Assembly: GCF_000067165.1 (NCBI RefSeq) | Contig: NC_010162.1 | Span: 10,776,501 to 10,840,500, forward strand | Source: Sorangium cellulosum So ce56 | GTDB lineage: Bacteria; Myxococcota_A; Polyangia; Polyangiales; Polyangiaceae | Direction: 5' to 3' | DNA length: 64,000 nt | In this document: positions 8,652 through 17,295 of the stretch, in pieces | How the letters are laid out: each line of letters opens with the position of its first letter | How positions within the stretch are numbered: the first letter of the stretch is position 1 | Program-made: the position numbers and the translations under genes | The notes under the pieces: model-generated | Told to the model about the DNA's origin: nothing | Database searches by the model: none | What the model saw: the letters and a program-made list of their open reading frames with translations, nothing else

Positions 8652-9527
8652 TCAGTCGAGATTTTCTCGGAACGCGCACGAGGCGCGGACTCGGCCCATG
8701 TGCACCGAGCCCGGCGCTTCGCCGAGGAGCCGCTCGGCCTCCGCGCGCGCCTCCGGCGCCCGCCCTGCCGCGCAGAGGGCGAGCACGCGCGCGGCCATGC
8801 GCTCCTCGCGGAGCTGGCCCTCTGGGAACCGGGCGCCGAGGTCGTCGAGGCGATCGAGCGCGGCCGACGGATCGCCGTCCCGCACGGCGTCCTGCGCCTC
8901 GCGCAGCAAGGCCATCTCCGCGGCGAGCGTGCTCGGCGTCGCCGGCTGTCCGCCGCGCGGGCGCGCCGGCTCGCGTTCGCCGCCGCCTGTCGAGGGCGCT
9001 CGCGCGGCGTCCTCCGCGCCGGGGTCCAGCGGCCGCGGCGGTGCCGGCGCGACCGCGCGGGCGGCGCGCGACGGCGGGGGCGCCGCCGTCGGCTCCGGCG
9101 CGGCGTCCGGAGGCGCCGCGGGCGGCGTCACCGCGAGGGGCGTCACCGCGGGCGGAGGCGCCGCCCGCGGCGTCACCGCGGGCGCGCTCGCCGGCGGCGC
9201 TGCGCTGGCCGGCGGAGGGACGTCGACGGTCGCCCTGCCGGTGAAGAACCCGCCGGCGAAGGCGACGGCGCCGATCAGCGCGCCCGCCGCGATCACCTTG
9301 CCCGAGAGCACGCCGCCGGCCGCGTTGCCCGAGAGCACGCCGCCTTCCCCGCTGCCCGCGAGCGGCGGCGGGGGCGAGGTGGGCGCCTCCCCGGACGGCT
9401 CCTGCGGCGCGCCGACGGCCAGCTTGCCCGCGAGCGCCGCGCGGAGCCGCGCCTTGTCGGACGGCGCGAGCCCGTCCGCTCGGGCCGCCTTCAGGAGCGC
9501 GCGCGCCTTCTCGCCCGGATCGCTCAT
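8652..9527 (-). CDS. single-pass membrane protein paired with ECF sigma factor (putative anti-sigma)
   Basis: A 291-residue protein with a short charged N-terminal cytoplasmic part, one membrane segment near residues 80-97 (VIAAGALIGAVAFAGGFFTG), a long Pro/Ala-rich periplasmic linker and a C-terminal alpha-helical TPR-like region (AEMALLREAQDAVRDGDPSAAL, then further helices to about 285). The ATG at 9527 overlaps the sigma-factor stop (ATGA) and has a GGAGG site nine bases upstream; an ATG six bases earlier is also possible. Position right after an ECF sigma gene and single-pass topology fit an anti-sigma or signal-relay protein. No named anti-sigma domain (such as a zinc-binding HxxxCxxC) is visible, so this is inference from context. 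Confidence 0.7.
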   Translation of the reverse strand: MSDPGEKARALLKAARADGLAPSDKARLRAALAGKLAVGAPQEPSGEAPTSPPPPLAGSGEGGVLSGNAAGGVLSGKVIAAGALIGAVAFAGGFFTGRATVDVPPPASAAPPASAPAVTPRAAPPPAVTPLAVTPPAAPPDAAPEPTAAPPPSRAARAVAPAPPRPLDPGAEDAARAPSTGGGEREPARPRGGQPATPSTLAAEMALLREAQDAVRDGDPSAALDRLDDLGARFPEGQLREERMAARVLALCAAGRAPEARAEAERLLGEAPGSVHMGRVRASCAFRENLD

Positions 9528-10147
9528 GGCCATCCGCCTCCGCTCCTCGCCAGCGCCAGCTCGAACTCGCGGCGCGCGGCGCGCAGCCGCGAGTAGACCG
9601 TGTTCAGCTTCAGGTCGAGCGCCGCGGCGATCTCCGGCGCGCTCAGCTCCTCGATCTCCGCCATCACGAGCACCGCGCGCTTGTCGTCGTCGAGCTCCGC
9701 GAGGAGCGCATCGACGAGCTTCAGCGCCTCGACCTGCTCGAGCCGCTCCGCCGGCCCCGGCGCGCGGTCCGCCACGCCGCCCGGCAGCTCCTCGAGCCCT
9801 CCCTTGCGCCGGACGAGGCGCCGGTGATCGCGCGCCACCCGGCAAAGGATCGCGAACAGCCACGCCTTCACGCTCGACCGCGGCTCGAACTCGCCGAGCC
9901 GCCGGTGGACGACGACGAAGACGTCCTGGAAGGCGTCGTCCAGGCTCGCCTCGCTGACGCCGAGCCGGCGCAGGTTTCGCCAGACGAAGTCGGCGTGCTC
10001 GTCGTAGACCGCGTCGAAGTCGAGGGAGGCGGGCCCGTCGTGGACGCCGAAATGCGGATCGAACACGGACCCCGCGAAGGGAAGCGCCGACGCGGGGGAC
10101 GTCCTCGTCACGCGAAGTACATGGCCGGCGCCGTCCGGATCCGTCAC
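9524..10147 (-). CDS. RNA polymerase ECF-type sigma factor
   Basis: A 207-residue sigma-70 family protein of ECF size. Region 2 is visible at about residues 37-110 (FDAVYDEHADFVW, DDAFQDVFVVVHRRL, VKAWLFAILCRVARDHRR) and region 4 at about 145-200 (KRAVLVMAEIEELSAPEIA, LKLNTVYSRLRAARREFE, the helix-turn-helix). No ATG is available; the GTG at 10147 overlaps the upstream gene's stop (GTGA), giving the usual family length. It is the middle gene of a three-gene operon: exported protein, sigma factor, membrane protein. The regulon cannot be told from the sequence. Confidence 0.9.
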   Translation of the reverse strand: MTDPDGAGHVLRVTRTSPASALPFAGSVFDPHFGVHDGPASLDFDAVYDEHADFVWRNLRRLGVSEASLDDAFQDVFVVVHRRLGEFEPRSSVKAWLFAILCRVARDHRRLVRRKGGLEELPGGVADRAPGPAERLEQVEALKLVDALLAELDDDKRAVLVMAEIEELSAPEIAAALDLKLNTVYSRLRAARREFELALARSGGGWP

Positions 10148-11250
10148 GGAAATCGCACCTCGACCCCCAGCGAGGCGCGGAGCGTGGCGGCGGCGCTCCG
10201 GTGGACCGCGCCGATGCCGACGAGAACGAATTGATCGCGCCTCACCGGAACATGGACGTCGAGGACCAGCGGGACGCGGATCCGATCCGAGAGGGCAAAA
10301 CTGGCGAGCGCTCCCGCGTACGGCGCGACCCAGAGCGCCCGGTTCGAGCCGGGCGACGCCGCGCCGAAGCTGGCCGCGCTCATGACGCCGACCTCGATGC
10401 CGGCGCAGGGCCCGAGCTCGAACGCGCGATAGCGCCCGGCATAACAGAGGCGCAGCCCGCCGGTGGTCAGGTGGACGGTGCCGCCCATCGTCGTCCCCGC
10501 GACGACCGCTCGCTGTGCGCCGAAGGTGGTGCCGGACAGCTCGGCGCGGAAGGCCTCGAGCAATACGCCCGCGGCGAGGCTGGCGCCCGGGGCGACCGCC
10601 GGGAGCGAGGCCGAATCGATGACGCCGGAGGCCCTGAGCGTGGCGCGCAGCTCTAGCGGGCGCGACGGGCGCGCCGCGCGCCGCTCCGGGGCCGCGGGGG
10701 CGCTGGCGTCCGGCGGGGGCGAGGCCGCGGGCGGCGCCTCGGCGGCGGTGCGCGCGTCCGGAGCTGCGTCCGCCTCCGGCTCCGCGCCGGCGCCCTGCTC
10801 CGCGCCGGCGGCGGCGTCCGGCGCCGCGCCTGCATCCGGATCCGCCTGCGCGGCGCCTCGGCTGGCCGCATCGGGATCGATGGCGAGCGCGATGATCAGC
10901 GCCGCTGCGTCGGCGAGCTCGGCGCAGGTCTCGCCGTGGAGCTCGCGCGACCGTGCCGTCTCGCCGAGCGTCATCGTGAGGCGGAGGTCCCACGACCCGC
11001 GCACGTTCCGGGACACCACCGCGCGCGCCTTGAGCGGCGGCTCGCCGCTCGCGCCCGCGGGCCGCCCGAGGCGCTGCTCGATCTCGGCCAGCACACGCCC
11101 TCGATCCGCGCACTCTCCGGGCGCGACCCAGTCGAGCGCGACGCCGTCCGCGTTCGCCGCGCCCTCTGCGGCGCTGGCGCGCGCCTCGGCCGCCGTCGCG
11201 GCGAGCGCGAGCGCGGCGAGCGCGGTGAAAGAAAGAGACGAAGCGGACAT
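10144..11250 (-). CDS. exported protein of unknown function, first gene of sigma-factor operon
   Basis: A 368-residue protein with an N-terminal signal peptide (FTALAALALAATAAEARA). Residues about 37-125 form a small domain of the kind seen ahead of outer-membrane parts in myxobacterial proteins (LDWVAPGECADRGRVLAEIE). A Pro/Ala/Asp/Glu-rich linker spans about 130-190, and the rest is rich in short amphipathic strands (about 195-368, ending LGVEVRFP), which suggests a beta-barrel-like or periplasmic domain. No named family is recognised. It overlaps the sigma gene by four bases and faces the SMI1-HEAT gene divergently across 309 bases. Confidence 0.75.
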   Translation of the reverse strand: MSASSLSFTALAALALAATAAEARASAAEGAANADGVALDWVAPGECADRGRVLAEIEQRLGRPAGASGEPPLKARAVVSRNVRGSWDLRLTMTLGETARSRELHGETCAELADAAALIIALAIDPDAASRGAAQADPDAGAAPDAAAGAEQGAGAEPEADAAPDARTAAEAPPAASPPPDASAPAAPERRAARPSRPLELRATLRASGVIDSASLPAVAPGASLAAGVLLEAFRAELSGTTFGAQRAVVAGTTMGGTVHLTTGGLRLCYAGRYRAFELGPCAGIEVGVMSAASFGAASPGSNRALWVAPYAGALASFALSDRIRVPLVLDVHVPVRRDQFVLVGIGAVHRSAAATLRASLGVEVRFP

Positions 11251-11559
11251 CGGCTGCGGCGATGACGTCCGACCCGCGGCGGTCGCGCGGGCCCATCACG
11301 TCCCGCGGATCGCGGACGACGATGGCGCCGGGCTCCTTCGCGATCCGCAGGAGGCCCTGCGCTCCGCTCGGGAGGCCGGCGCGGCTCGACGGCCAGCGAG
11401 CCTACCAGAGATCGCGGGGACACGTCCGCCAGCGCAGCCGCAGGCGGCGGGCGCGCGTGCCTCGCGGCGCCCTTCTGGCGCCACGCCCGCCCCCGTCGAG
11501 CGCCCGGCGCCGTGATCCGGCGGGCGCGCGGCGGCGCTCGCGGGTGCTAGCGTGAGGCC
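11251..11559. other. divergent intergenic region
   Basis: A 309-base gap between the minus-strand sigma-factor operon and the plus-strand SMI1/KNR4-HEAT gene, so it must hold at least two promoters. No clear coding sequence, repeat or operator palindrome was recognised. Confidence 0.5.
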
Positions 11560-13050
11560 GTGCGCGAGCGCCTCGATGGGATAGTCGCCAAGCTGACCGC
11601 GGTCCGGGAGCGGGGCCTCTCGTGTTTTGGCAGCGACGCTCATCGCTTCGAGCTGAGGCCGCCGGCCACCGAGGCCGAGGTGGCGGCGTTCGAGGCCGCG
11701 CGGCGGGCGCGGCTGCCCGAGGACTACCGCGCGTTCCTCCTGCACGTGGGGCACGGCGGGGCCGGGCCGTTCTACGGGCTCCTGACGCTCGCGCAGTGCG
11801 ACGAGGCGCGGTACGAGGCGATCGACGACCTCGACACCGCGTGCCCGCTGCACCCCGACACGCTGCCGCCCGGGAAGGACTGGCTCGATGTGCTCCTGCC
11901 CGGCGAGGGCGAGGCGATGGACCGCGCGCTGCGGGGCACGCTGAGCCTCGGCATGCAGGGCTGCAGCTACTTCAGCCAGCTCGTGGTCACCGGGCCGGCG
12001 CGCGGCCGGGTGGTGTACATCGACCTCGACGGCGGGCGCCCGTATTTCCCCGAGAACGAGGGCTTCCTCGACTGGTACGAGCGCTGGCTCGACGAGCTCC
12101 TCGCCGGGTACGAGTTCCACTGGTTCGGCACCGGCATGCCGGGCTTCGAGCCCGAGCTGGCCGGCGCGCTGCGCCGGGGCGAGCGCCTGGCGGCGGCGCT
12201 GGCGGCGATGTGCCAGCTGCCGCGGCTGGGCGGGGACACGCTCGAGCTGGTGATCGCGCGGCTCGATCACCCCGAGGCGGGCGTCCGGCAGCAGGCGCTC
12301 CAGGTGCTCGGCAAATTCGACGACGGCGCGGGGGCACGGGCGCGGCGGTTCCTGCGCGATCCGGAGCCGGGGCCGCGCCGGGCGGCGCTGAAGGTCGTGT
12401 GCAAGGGCGATCCCGCGCGCTGGGCCGCCGATGTCCGCGCCCTGCTCGACGACGCCGACGGCTCGATCGCGTCGGCGGCCCTCCGCGCCCTGGACGAGGC
12501 GAAGGTGATCATGCTGGCCGACCTCGCGCCGCGCGCCCGCGACCCGCGCAAGGGCGTGGCGACGGACGCGGGCTGGCGCCTCGCAGGCATGGCGAGCCGG
12601 GGCGTGCCGCCGTCGGAGGCCGCGGCGTTCGTCGCCGCCGCGACGGCGATGCTCGATCACGCCGAGCCGAGCGTGGCGATGTACGGCCTGCAGGTGCTCG
12701 TCCATGTGGACGCGCCGGCGCTCGTGGAGCGGCTGCGGGCGTTCGCGCTCGGCGAGGAGCGCTCCCACCGGATGAGCGCCTGCCGGGCGCTCGTCCGGCA
12801 GGACCGCGCCGCGGGCTTCGAGGTGCTGACCGAGCTGACGAGGCACGCCGATCCGTTCGTGCGCCAGGACGCCGCGCGCATGCTGGGCGACGTCGGCGAC
12901 GCGCGGGTGCGGCCGGCGCTCGAGCGGCTGCTCGAGGATGAGACCAAGCCGTTCGAGCGCACCGCGACCGGCACCCGCAGCAACGTCTACCGCGTGTGCG
13001 ACACGGCCCGGATGGCCATCGAGGCGATCGATCGCCGCGCGCTGCATTGA
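11560..13050 (+). CDS. SMI1/KNR4-like domain protein with HEAT repeats
   Basis: A 496-residue cytoplasmic protein without a signal peptide. Residues about 25-175 match the SMI1/KNR4 (SUKH) fold: PPATEAEVAAFEAARRARLPEDYRAFL-type opening, LPGEGEA, SYFSQLVV and FPENEGFLDWYERWLDELL. The remaining two thirds is a solenoid of HEAT-like helical repeats (examples LDHPEAGVRQQALQVLGKF near 230 and HADPFVRQDAARMLGDVGD near 430). SUKH domains are known from immunity proteins to contact-dependent toxins but also from housekeeping proteins; no toxin gene is adjacent, so the role stays open. The start is GTG; no better codon lies ahead of the SUKH domain. Confidence 0.85.
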   Translation: MRERLDGIVAKLTAVRERGLSCFGSDAHRFELRPPATEAEVAAFEAARRARLPEDYRAFLLHVGHGGAGPFYGLLTLAQCDEARYEAIDDLDTACPLHPDTLPPGKDWLDVLLPGEGEAMDRALRGTLSLGMQGCSYFSQLVVTGPARGRVVYIDLDGGRPYFPENEGFLDWYERWLDELLAGYEFHWFGTGMPGFEPELAGALRRGERLAAALAAMCQLPRLGGDTLELVIARLDHPEAGVRQQALQVLGKFDDGAGARARRFLRDPEPGPRRAALKVVCKGDPARWAADVRALLDDADGSIASAALRALDEAKVIMLADLAPRARDPRKGVATDAGWRLAGMASRGVPPSEAAAFVAAATAMLDHAEPSVAMYGLQVLVHVDAPALVERLRAFALGEERSHRMSACRALVRQDRAAGFEVLTELTRHADPFVRQDAARMLGDVGDARVRPALERLLEDETKPFERTATGTRSNVYRVCDTARMAIEAIDRRALH

Positions 13051-13160
13051 AGCGCGGCGACCGCGGCGCGGCCTCCGGAGGTCAGAACCGCTCGACAGCG
13101 AGCGTCCTGTGTCGGGATTGTGTTTGCGTCTCCGCGCTCTGCCGGCCCAACGACTGCCGT

Positions 13161-14024
13161 TCAGCGGCGCACCGCCCTGCTGAGCGGAGCGAAGTGGGGC
13201 GGTGCGTCCGATGCAACGGCCTGTTCGGCGCGCTCGTCGTCATCGCGCTTGCCTCGCACACGACTTCGAGCACATCTGTCCTCCACCCCAATGTCGAGCC
13301 CCGACGCAACAGGAAGCTCGATCGCGCGAGGCTCGGCGCGACTGGAGGCGCCGGCGACCTTCTTTGCACGGTTTCTCTCGCGGGCTCGATGTCGCCGCTC
13401 GCGGTTCTTTTGCTTCCTCGACCGCAGCGGCGATCTCTCGACCCTCGGCTCGCCTACGTTCGGCGTTCCGTTGCTCTTCTCGGAGATGGCGCTCCCCGCC
13501 TCCCGTCGACGTTTCTCGGCGACAGTGCGCTTCTCGCTTCCCTGCGCCACGCCGCGCGCCGCCCGCGCCAACTGATCGCACCGCGCATTCAGGTACGCCC
13601 GCACCGTGTTCGTACGCTGGTGCCCCTTCACCCAGCGAAGGTCCATCTCGATCCCGTGCTCGTTCGAGAACGTCCTGATCCTCTCGCGCAGCCTTGCAAC
13701 CGCTGGAGCGTTCCGCTGGATGCGTGGTTTAAGCGCTCCATCGCTCAGAAAGCGAACAGCCGCCTGGCTGTCTGTGTACACGACGAGCCCGCGCACAGCC
13801 TCGCCCCACGCCTTCCGCGCCAGGTAGACCCCGGCGAAGATCGCCGCCAGTTCTGCCTCGTTGGCGCTGCTGACATACGGTGGACAGGCCCCGTGCCGCA
13901 CGATCCTCCCGCGAGTCGACCTCAGCCAGACGCCCCAGCCGGCCACGATTGGTGAGAAGGACGCGTCCGTATAGCAGGTGACCCAGAAGCGCGATTCCCC
14001 GGCCCTTTCTCCCTGGCTGTTCAT
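13161..14024 (-). CDS. RNase H fold protein with long basic C-terminal tail
   Basis: A 287-residue protein. Residues about 12-160 form an RNase HI-type domain with the catalytic set intact: Asp20 (CYTDASF), Glu58 (NEAELAA), Asp85 (VYTDSQAA), Asp150 (ARCDQLAR) and the flexible-loop His135 (WVKGHQ). The last 125 residues are low-complexity and strongly basic (SRKQKNRERRHRARERNRAK), with no known domain; this tail is unusual for RNase HI and could bind nucleic acid. The chosen start is the Met at 14024; an in-frame Met at 14078 would add 18 residues. Base composition is less GC-extreme than its neighbours. Substrate is presumably RNA-DNA hybrid; whether it acts in replication or in a mobile context is unknown. 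Confidence 0.8.
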   Translation of the reverse strand: MNSQGERAGESRFWVTCYTDASFSPIVAGWGVWLRSTRGRIVRHGACPPYVSSANEAELAAIFAGVYLARKAWGEAVRGLVVYTDSQAAVRFLSDGALKPRIQRNAPAVARLRERIRTFSNEHGIEMDLRWVKGHQRTNTVRAYLNARCDQLARAARGVAQGSEKRTVAEKRRREAGSAISEKSNGTPNVGEPRVERSPLRSRKQKNRERRHRARERNRAKKVAGASSRAEPRAIELPVASGLDIGVEDRCARSRVRGKRDDDERAEQAVASDAPPHFAPLSRAVRR

Positions 14025-14166
14025 CCCAGTCGTGCCCCCAGGAAAGCGCTCTTGCCGTCGGCCCGCGCGGCGCTGCATGCGCCTCCGCTTGGCCGCGAGG
14101 CGGTGCCGTCGGCAACCGCAGAGTACGTAATCCTAGAACACCGATCACGTTGATCGAGCGAGAAGT

Positions 14167-14237
14167 GAACCGCCAAGGCGCCATAAGACGCCAAGATCTT
14201 TGTGATTTTCTTGGCGTCTTTGGCGCCTTGGCGGTTC
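14167..14237. repeat. near-perfect palindrome of CGCCAAG-type units
   Basis: Two arms, 14167-14196 and 14209-14237, are complementary except for a single bulged T, with a 12-base loop. The arm reads GAACCGCCAAGGCGCCA then AAGACGCCAAGA, itself built of repeated CGCCAAG units. It lies between the RNase H gene and the phosphatase gene, both minus strand, 42 bases after the phosphatase stop, so it could act as a transcription terminator. The unit composition also resembles dispersed palindromic repeats seen in many bacterial genomes. Confidence 0.85.
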
Positions 14238-14278
14238 GAATTCTGCTCTCTTCTGGCGGTTTCAACCCGTTTGTCGCT

Positions 14279-15961
14279 CTAGAGTGACGGCAGCTGCTCG
14301 CGGAAAAACGCGTTGTACTTGGGATCGTTGTACCGCTCGTACTCGATCGCGAACGGGGTCAGCTGGCTGACCCCGCCCTTGTACCGGATGGTGAGGGCCA
14401 TCGGCGTGACCTCGCGGTAGTTGCTGGCCGCCGGCAGGTCGTCGTTGGTCTTCCCGCCCGCGGAGAACAGGGTCAGCAGCACGCCGTCGGGGTCGTCGTG
14501 CACGACGCGGAAGCCCTCCGGGACGCGCTCGTGGCCGCGGATCAGCGTGGTGCAGCCGAGCTTCTGCATGAAGCTCTTGAACTGCCGCTTGCCGAAGGGG
14601 AAGCGCGCCGTGGACTTCTGGAGCTCCGCGGGGATCGCGTCGACCTCGCTGGGGTCGCTCCAGAGCATCTGGAACCGGATCTCCGGGTCGTTGAGCGAGG
14701 ACACCGACGTCCACCGGGCGGCGATGGTCTCGTCGCGCGGGATCCCCGCGTGGACGAAGAGGATCCTGTCGAAGACCAGCATGTTGGGGAGCGCCTCGAA
14801 GAGGCGCATGTAGGCGGCGAACACCTCGTTCGGCGCGATGGCCGCGAGCGAGCTCATCGCCTCGGAGGGCCGCACCGGCGCGAGGACGCGGCCGTTCAGC
14901 TCGACGTAGTACTCGTGATTGCCGCGCAGCACGAAGACGTTGTCGGGCGCGGCGAGGAAGAGCTGCATCACCGTGCGCAGGACGCCGTTGTAGCTGAACC
15001 TGCCGCGATCGATGTAGTCGCCCAGGAACACCAGCAGCATCCGCGGGTTGTGCGCGGGGTCGTCCCGGTGGGCCTGCACCTTGGCGAAGAAGTCGGCCTG
15101 CATCAGCGCCCCCTTGAGGCACGAGTAGCAGCCGTGCAGATCGCCGATGACCAGGAGCTCGACGTCCTCGGCGGGATCGGGCGAGGCGACGTAGACGTGG
15201 CCGTCGAGGAAGGGCGCCTGCCCGGCGAAGCCCGCGAGATCCGCGGCGCCGTCGAGCCGGCCCGCGCCGCGCGCGCGCTGCTCCTCGAGCTTCGCCTCGA
15301 ACCGGCGCATCAGGTCCATGTCGACCTTGGCCTGCTCCGCGAACGTGGCGGGATCGCTCGCGTAGTCCCACTCGAACGCCTTGAAGAACGGGTGATCGAC
15401 CTCGCGCGCCTGCTTGCGCGTGGCCGGATCGATCACCACCGCGCCCTGCTCGATCGTCTCGATGTCGACGTCGTCGATCTCGATCGGGGACGCCGACAGG
15501 AGCGACGAGAGCTCGTCGCGGAACCGCTGCTCGTTCGGGTGGACGACGCCGTCGGCGAGCATGAGCTCGTCGACGGTCGCGAGCAGCGCCTTCCGGTTGT
15601 CGTCGTCGAAGCCGTCGAGGAGCTCGAAGCAGCGGAGCTTGATCTTGGAGAGGACGAAGTCCCTCGGGTCCTCTCCCTCGGCGACGCTCTCGGTGAAATG
15701 GCTCTGGATCTGGTGGTCGATCTCGGAGAAGACTTCGTGGAAGTGGCTGGTCCACCGGCCGACGACGTCCGGGTTCTCCTGGGCCTCGCCGCCGAGGGCG
15801 TCGCGCGCGCGCTGCCGGACGAGGTCGTGGATGTAGCCGCGGATGAAGGACTTCTCGGTCGGATCGAGCTCGCCGTCGATGTACCCGAACCCCGTGAGGT
15901 AGTAGATGATGGCGTGCATCTGCTGCTCTGCGACGCGCGGATCCGGGCTGAACGACATCAT
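14279..15961 (-). CDS. PPP-family metallophosphatase with N-terminal TerB-like region
   Basis: A 560-residue cytoplasmic protein. The C-terminal part is a PPP-family (calcineurin-like) Ser/Thr phosphatase with its metal-binding signatures GDLHG (273-277), GDYIDRG (314-320) and GNHE (347-350), and later FVHAG and GHE motifs. The N-terminal 260 residues are helical and contain two TerB-like stretches (YIDGELDPTEKSFIRG near 27 and LMLADGVVHPNEQRFRDEL near 134) with the DG-hydrophobic-E/D pattern of tellurite-resistance TerB proteins. Likely function is dephosphorylation of proteins or small phospho-compounds; the TerB-like half may sense metal or envelope stress. The gene stands alone, preceded by 122 bases. 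Confidence 0.87.
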   Translation of the reverse strand: MMSFSPDPRVAEQQMHAIIYYLTGFGYIDGELDPTEKSFIRGYIHDLVRQRARDALGGEAQENPDVVGRWTSHFHEVFSEIDHQIQSHFTESVAEGEDPRDFVLSKIKLRCFELLDGFDDDNRKALLATVDELMLADGVVHPNEQRFRDELSSLLSASPIEIDDVDIETIEQGAVVIDPATRKQAREVDHPFFKAFEWDYASDPATFAEQAKVDMDLMRRFEAKLEEQRARGAGRLDGAADLAGFAGQAPFLDGHVYVASPDPAEDVELLVIGDLHGCYSCLKGALMQADFFAKVQAHRDDPAHNPRMLLVFLGDYIDRGRFSYNGVLRTVMQLFLAAPDNVFVLRGNHEYYVELNGRVLAPVRPSEAMSSLAAIAPNEVFAAYMRLFEALPNMLVFDRILFVHAGIPRDETIAARWTSVSSLNDPEIRFQMLWSDPSEVDAIPAELQKSTARFPFGKRQFKSFMQKLGCTTLIRGHERVPEGFRVVHDDPDGVLLTLFSAGGKTNDDLPAASNYREVTPMALTIRYKGGVSQLTPFAIEYERYNDPKYNAFFREQLPSL

Positions 15962-16083
15962 CAGGCAGCTCTCCTCTTCGCGATGGTGCCCCAGGGTAGC
16001 GCAAGACGGGCGCGCGGCGGCGGCGAGCGCGCCTCACGGCCGCGCGGGCGAGCGCGCGTCGCGGCCACGGCGGCGATCCCACA

Positions 16084-17295
16084 TCACCGCCGCGCGGGCG
16101 GCGCCGCGCGCCCGACGAAGGCGCGGATCCGCGCGCGGTCGGCCTCGGACAGCGCGTATCCCGGGGGCGGCATATTCCGCTCGTCCACGACCCGGCGCGC
16201 GATGGCCTCGCGGAGCGAAGCCCACGCCGCGGGCGTGGAGAGGTCGACGCCGCCCTCGCCGCGCGGGCGGTGGCAGCGCGCGCACGCGCGGGCGAACACG
16301 GGCGCGATCTCGCCCCAGGCGGGCCCGCCGCCGTCCTCTGCGGCGAAGCGCCGGAGGGCGCCCGACGCGAGCAGCCACACGTCGCCGCTCGGCGAGCCGA
16401 CGAGCCTGCCGGCCCGCGGGAGGCGCGCGCCGCGGGTCTCGCGCACGCCGGCCTGCTCGAGCACGCCGAGCTCGTCGCCGTCGGCGAACCACGCGCGGTC
16501 GCCGGAGACGGCGAGGCCGTGGAGCGCGGCGCGCGCCCGGAACCGGAGGCGCAGGACGCCGGCGCCGTCCTCCGCGTAGAGCGCCGCGGGCGTCGCCGCG
16601 AGCAGCGCGCCCGCGCCGGTCAGGGCGAGCAGCGGCGCGGCGCCGTCCGCCGGGAGCGGGTACGATCGCAGCGCCCTCGTGGCGACATCGAGGGCGCCGA
16701 GCCCATCGCCCCCGGCCGCGAAGGCCACGCGCCCGGCCCCCGCCGCGAACGTCGCGAGCGGGCCCGCCGCGTAGCGCGTGACGGTCTCGCCGTCCGCCAC
16801 CGCGATCTCGCGGTCCAGCGCGAAGGCGGCGCCGCCCTCGCCGAGGCCGATCGCGGACCGCACCGCGGCGCGCTCGAGGCCGTAGCGGTCGGAGACGGCC
16901 TCGAAGGCCCCCTGGCCCGGCAGCCGCAGCAGCCGGCCCTCGGCGTCGACGCCGACGATCCACGTGCCGTAGCCGTCGGGCGCGGGCAGGGCCGCGGCGC
17001 TCACCCAGCGGTGGGGCGCGCGCTCCACCCTCGCGAGGGCGCCGTTCACGAAGACGGCCGCGGCGCCGTCGTGGAACACCACGACGCGGCGCCCGTCGTC
17101 GGCGACCGCGCGCACCGGGCCGAGCTCCCCGGGGGACGGCCACGCGACCTCGCGCACGACGAGCGGCGGGAGGGGCGCCGCGGCCTGCGCCGCGCATCCG
17201 GCGAGCGAGAGCGCCAGCGCCGAGGACGAGAGCGCCAGCGCGGAGGACGAGAGCACCAGCGCGGCGGCGGACGCCGCTCGGCGGAGGAGCGTCAC
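16084..17295 (-). CDS. lipoprotein with beta-propeller-like region and C-terminal cytochrome c domain
   Basis: A 403-residue predicted lipoprotein: a long hydrophobic signal ending ALSLAGC. Residues about 50-310 are repetitive, strand-rich and propeller-like. The C-terminal 80 residues are a small cytochrome c domain with heme motif CARCH (about residue 332) and a likely Met axial ligand in NMPPPG. The GTG at 17295 overlaps the stop of the upstream DUF1501 gene (GTGA), so the two are coupled. The signal peptide contains two copies of SSSALAL encoded by a tandem DNA repeat. Likely an outer-membrane or periplasmic electron-carrier partner of the DUF1501 protein. Confidence 0.82.
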   Translation of the reverse strand: MTLLRRAASAAALVLSSSALALSSSALALSLAGCAAQAAAPLPPLVVREVAWPSPGELGPVRAVADDGRRVVVFHDGAAAVFVNGALARVERAPHRWVSAAALPAPDGYGTWIVGVDAEGRLLRLPGQGAFEAVSDRYGLERAAVRSAIGLGEGGAAFALDREIAVADGETVTRYAAGPLATFAAGAGRVAFAAGGDGLGALDVATRALRSYPLPADGAAPLLALTGAGALLAATPAALYAEDGAGVLRLRFRARAALHGLAVSGDRAWFADGDELGVLEQAGVRETRGARLPRAGRLVGSPSGDVWLLASGALRRFAAEDGGGPAWGEIAPVFARACARCHRPRGEGGVDLSTPAAWASLREAIARRVVDERNMPPPGYALSEADRARIRAFVGRAAPPARR

